Source of the DNA: Chalciporus piperatus
Taxonomy: Eukaryota; Basidiomycota; Agaricomycetes; Boletales; Boletaceae
NCBI GenBank assembly: GCA_038093975.1
Contig: JBBPTG010000406.1
Span: 1 to 15,874 of the forward strand
DNA length: 15,874 bases
Direction: 5' to 3'
Part shown: positions 14,955-15,874 of the stretch, piece by piece
Layout: each line of letters begins with the position of its first letter
Numbering within the stretch: position 1 is the stretch's first letter
Notes under the pieces: generated by a model
What the model was told of the DNA's origin: nothing
Databases searched by the model: none
What the model saw: the letters and a program-made list of their open reading frames with translations, nothing else
Position numbers and translations under genes: made by a program

Positions 14955-15700
14955 GATAAAGTCGTAAAGCTGTCTTTCAAGCTTGCTGACGACGATAGGG
15001 ACAAGGGAATATGCGGTGACAGCATACGAGCGAGTTTCAAGCTTTCAGTGATGTCCGTGAGGGACTATGTCTCGACTGGTAAACACAGTGTTCCGTTCCA
15101 CTCGATGGAAAGGGGTAAAAACGCGACGCGGAGTACGATGATGTTCGACATCATGTTCGACAGTTGTTAACTCAACGAAAGCAGTTGAAGTGTCGTGAAC
15201 GCGGTAAGCGGAAAATCAAGTATCCAGTTCCACTCGATGGAAGGACAAAGAACGCGGCACGCTGATAAGCGGCGGGATTGCTCGACAAGTAGATACCTAC
15301 TGTCAGCGATGACAAGGCGCGAAGACAGCGCAGGTACCCACTTGCGATCGACAGTTGAGTGGCGTACTGGTGACGAGACGACTAGACGATAACGATAAAG
15401 TCGTAAAGCTATCTTTCAAGCTTGTAGATGTCGATGGAGACGAAGTCGAGCGGCGGCGGCTCTTGCACGTGAGTTGCGATAACTCAGGGTATTGATCTTC
15501 TAAGTACTGCTAGAGTACTGCGTGTTGATTGTCCAAACCGGTATAGAAGACCAAGTGAGGTTCAACAGATCGTGAAGCTATCTTTCAGGCTTCGCGGATG
15601 ACGGCGACGGAATGCGCAACAGAGGTAGACACTCTAGTTGCAGGGGAATAGTTGCAGAGCAACGGCGACGATGTACACGGTAGAGGTAGACACTCTAGCA
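14955..15700. repeat. Dispersed short repeats: AAAGTCGTAAAGCT and GTAGACACTCTAG modules
   Basis: GATAAAGTCGTAAAGCT followed by RTCTTTCAAGCTTG occurs at about 14954-14984 and 15395-15424, with a weaker third copy near 15571-15597 (GTGAAGCTATCTTTCAGGCTT). AGAGGTAGACACTCTAG occurs at about 15623-15641 and 15683-15699, each before GCAACGGCGACGATGTACA-like or related sequence. TTCCACTCGATGGAA occurs at 15096 and 15228 within the leader-like segments. They suggest local duplication in a decaying retroelement. Confidence 0.55.
15088..15390 (-). repeat. Two leader-like segments of element B homologous to element A 4860-5050
   Basis: Minus strand 15390-15200 matches A's leader and ORF0 start: GTACGCCAC, AGTGGGTACC, CGCGCCTTGTCATCGCTGAC, TGTCGAGCAA, CCTTCCATC and AGTGGAAC occur in order. 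A second, shorter match at about 15151-15088 contains TGTCGAACATC, CGCGTCGCG and TTTCCATCGAGTGGAACGG. The donor-like AGTGGGTACC and branch GCTGAC of A's ORF0 leader intron are kept in the first copy, but its AG acceptor is lost (CTACTTGTCG). Confidence 0.7.
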
Positions 15701-15874
15701 GAGTCGCGAGACAGCGACGACGATGTACATGGATAGGGATGTGGGGTGACGACGACGACGAATGGGTAACAGAAACTGGGCACTAAATGCTGACCCATGA
15801 GAAGTGAAAAGCCAGAAGGCGAATTCGTGACGTCAACAGGTGATCACGCGAACCTGGATCATGTGTACACGCAA
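15396..15874. other. Right end of window, repeat-rich, no gene recognised
   Basis: Apart from the short repeats noted, I find no coding signal. If element B is a single insertion, its 5' LTR should begin about here on the minus strand. No LTR ends or TATA/AGTCTTGTTCT segment were found, so it is diverged, deleted or beyond the window. CGACGACGA-type triplet runs near 15748-15762 are low complexity. Confidence 0.4.

Larger units (their letters stand above)
12662..15395 (-). mobile_element. Element B: reduced, degenerate relative of element A in opposite orientation
   Basis: Going along the minus strand from 15395, the recognisable parts are: a copy of A's 5' leader (about 15390-15200), a second partial leader-like copy (about 15151-15088), unassigned and tandem-repeat sequence, an integrase C-terminus/chromodomain remnant (13945-13699), a shortened ORF3 (13514-13248), the polypurine tract and the LTR. 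Order and orientation match element A, but gag, protease, RT, RNase H and the integrase core are missing. The interior is about 2.2 kb instead of 7 kb. Its 5' LTR was not recognised. It may be a decayed copy, a non-autonomous derivative, or several nested fragments. Confidence 0.75.

Overview
The window looks like nuclear DNA of a filamentous basidiomycete, probably a mushroom-forming agaricomycete. The evidence is dense 50-80 nt introns with GT(R)NGT donors and CTAAC/CTGAC branch sites, an AIG1/septin-like G-domain protein of a type common in these fungi, a basidiomycete hypothetical-protein family, and a chromodomain-bearing Ty3/gypsy retrotransposon. No bacterial operons, tRNA, rRNA or CRISPR were seen. 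Species cannot be named from the sequence.

Layout. 1-1220 (minus): 3'-open part of a two-exon G-domain protein. 1221-2082: intergenic region with an imperfect direct duplication. 2083-3929 (plus): a ten-exon uncharacterised gene, ending in a 9-nt repeat tract. 3930-4346: no confident gene. 4347-12313: element A, a near-complete 7,967-bp Ty3/gypsy chromovirus with 476-bp LTRs that differ at 4 positions. 12314-12661: a fragment of a transposase-like gene (minus). 12662 to about 15395: element B, a relative of A in the opposite direction, reduced to a 3' LTR, a PPT, a shortened copy of A's last ORF, a broken integrase tail/chromodomain and pieces of the 5' leader, mixed with tandem repeats. The right end to 15874 is repeat-rich and not assigned.

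Element A is the most interesting part. Its order is LTR, ORF0, gag, pol (protease, RT, RNase H, integrase, GPY/F, chromodomain), ORF3, PPT, LTR. Two extra ORFs flank gag-pol, and both encode short proteins with paired hydrophobic segments. ORF0 appears to depend on splicing: one splice builds its ATG and another joins two reading frames. ORF3 sits in the env position, and its membrane segment is recognisable in diverged element B. A canonical GGGAAAA slippery heptamer lies in the correct phase between gag and pol. An 11-nt segment next to the 5' LTR is exactly complementary to an 11-nt segment just downstream of the LTR TATA box, the layout expected of Tf1-type self-priming. A strong splice acceptor just upstream of the gag ATG suggests that alternative splicing chooses ORF0 or Gag. 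This copy is probably defective, because gag carries two in-frame TGA codons.

All exon joins, start choices and homology calls were made by reading the sequence; no database or alignment program was used.
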